A stretch of DNA of 13,220 nt from CAZLBV01 sp964557845 (GTDB lineage: Bacteria; Acidobacteriota; Aminicenantia; Aminicenantales; Aminicenantaceae). A program made the position numbers and the translations under genes. This document shows positions 13,060-13,220 of this stretch, piece by piece. The notes under the pieces were generated by a model that had not been told where the DNA came from, did not search any database, and saw nothing but the letters and a program-made list of their open reading frames with translations. Location of the stretch: contig CAZLBV010000283.1 of NCBI GenBank assembly GCA_964557845.1, positions 1 to 13,220 on the forward strand. Reading direction: 5' to 3'. Numbering within the stretch: position 1 is the stretch's first letter; each line of letters starts with the position of its first letter.

Positions 13060-13220
13060 GCATTTTATTCTTTCTGTTGATTTCATATTGAGATTTGATC
13101 AAGGCAAGTTAATATGTTTAATGAAGATCCCCCAAAATTTTCCATATAATTGATCTATCTTATTTAATTATAAGCAAATAGAGTATATTTCAAGTGGAAT
13201 CTATAGATTCCAAGGGGGCA

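Overview
The window looks like an accessory island from an uncultured bacterium. The strongest hints are decayed copies of a zinc-ribbon + Ser/Thr kinase + TPR protein family and a long secreted S9 peptidase with a lysine/glutamate-rich insert. That combination is familiar from Candidatus Aminicenantes (OP8) and similar metagenomic lineages. The assignment is inference and rests on no marker gene. No rRNA, tRNA or CRISPR array was seen.

Layout. Positions 1-8491 are a mosaic of four toxin-antitoxin (TA) type modules and broken pieces of kinase/TPR genes. In order: a TPR C-terminal fragment (1-507); a MazE/MazF pair (766-1346); a 31-codon TPR tail starting at the mazF stop codon (1346-1441); a wHTH-MNT nucleotidyltransferase with an overlapping, frameshifted HEPN gene (1591-2604); a zinc-ribbon/kinase/TPR pseudogene with a frameshift and a large internal deletion (2711-3652), whose last 507 bp repeat positions 1-507; a minus-strand AbiEi/AbiEii-like type IV pair (5323-3856); a GC-rich structured stretch; an unrecognised membrane-anchored protein (5778-6635); a 252-bp MITE-like element with inverted termini and a CTAA target duplication (6640-6891); and a minus-strand VapB/VapC-like pair with a truncated toxin (7701-7230). 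The vapB start abuts another TPR fragment, which runs into sequence I do not recognise (7702-8491).

Positions 8492-9031 hold no gene: a large hairpin, then low-complexity AT-rich sequence. Positions 9032-12940 are ordinary chromosomal-type content on the minus strand: a five-helix membrane protein of unknown function followed by a secreted S9 prolyl-oligopeptidase-type peptidase, possibly one transcript.

Interpretation. The kinase/TPR copies look like a repeated, decaying family in which TA modules have accumulated. MazEF and the AbiE-like pair look intact. The HEPN toxin and the VapC toxin are broken as read, while their antitoxin partners remain open. Three TA operons carry recognisable promoters overlapped by symmetric or repeated sequences, consistent with autoregulation. 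Two of the lesions lie in homopolymers and could be assembly errors.
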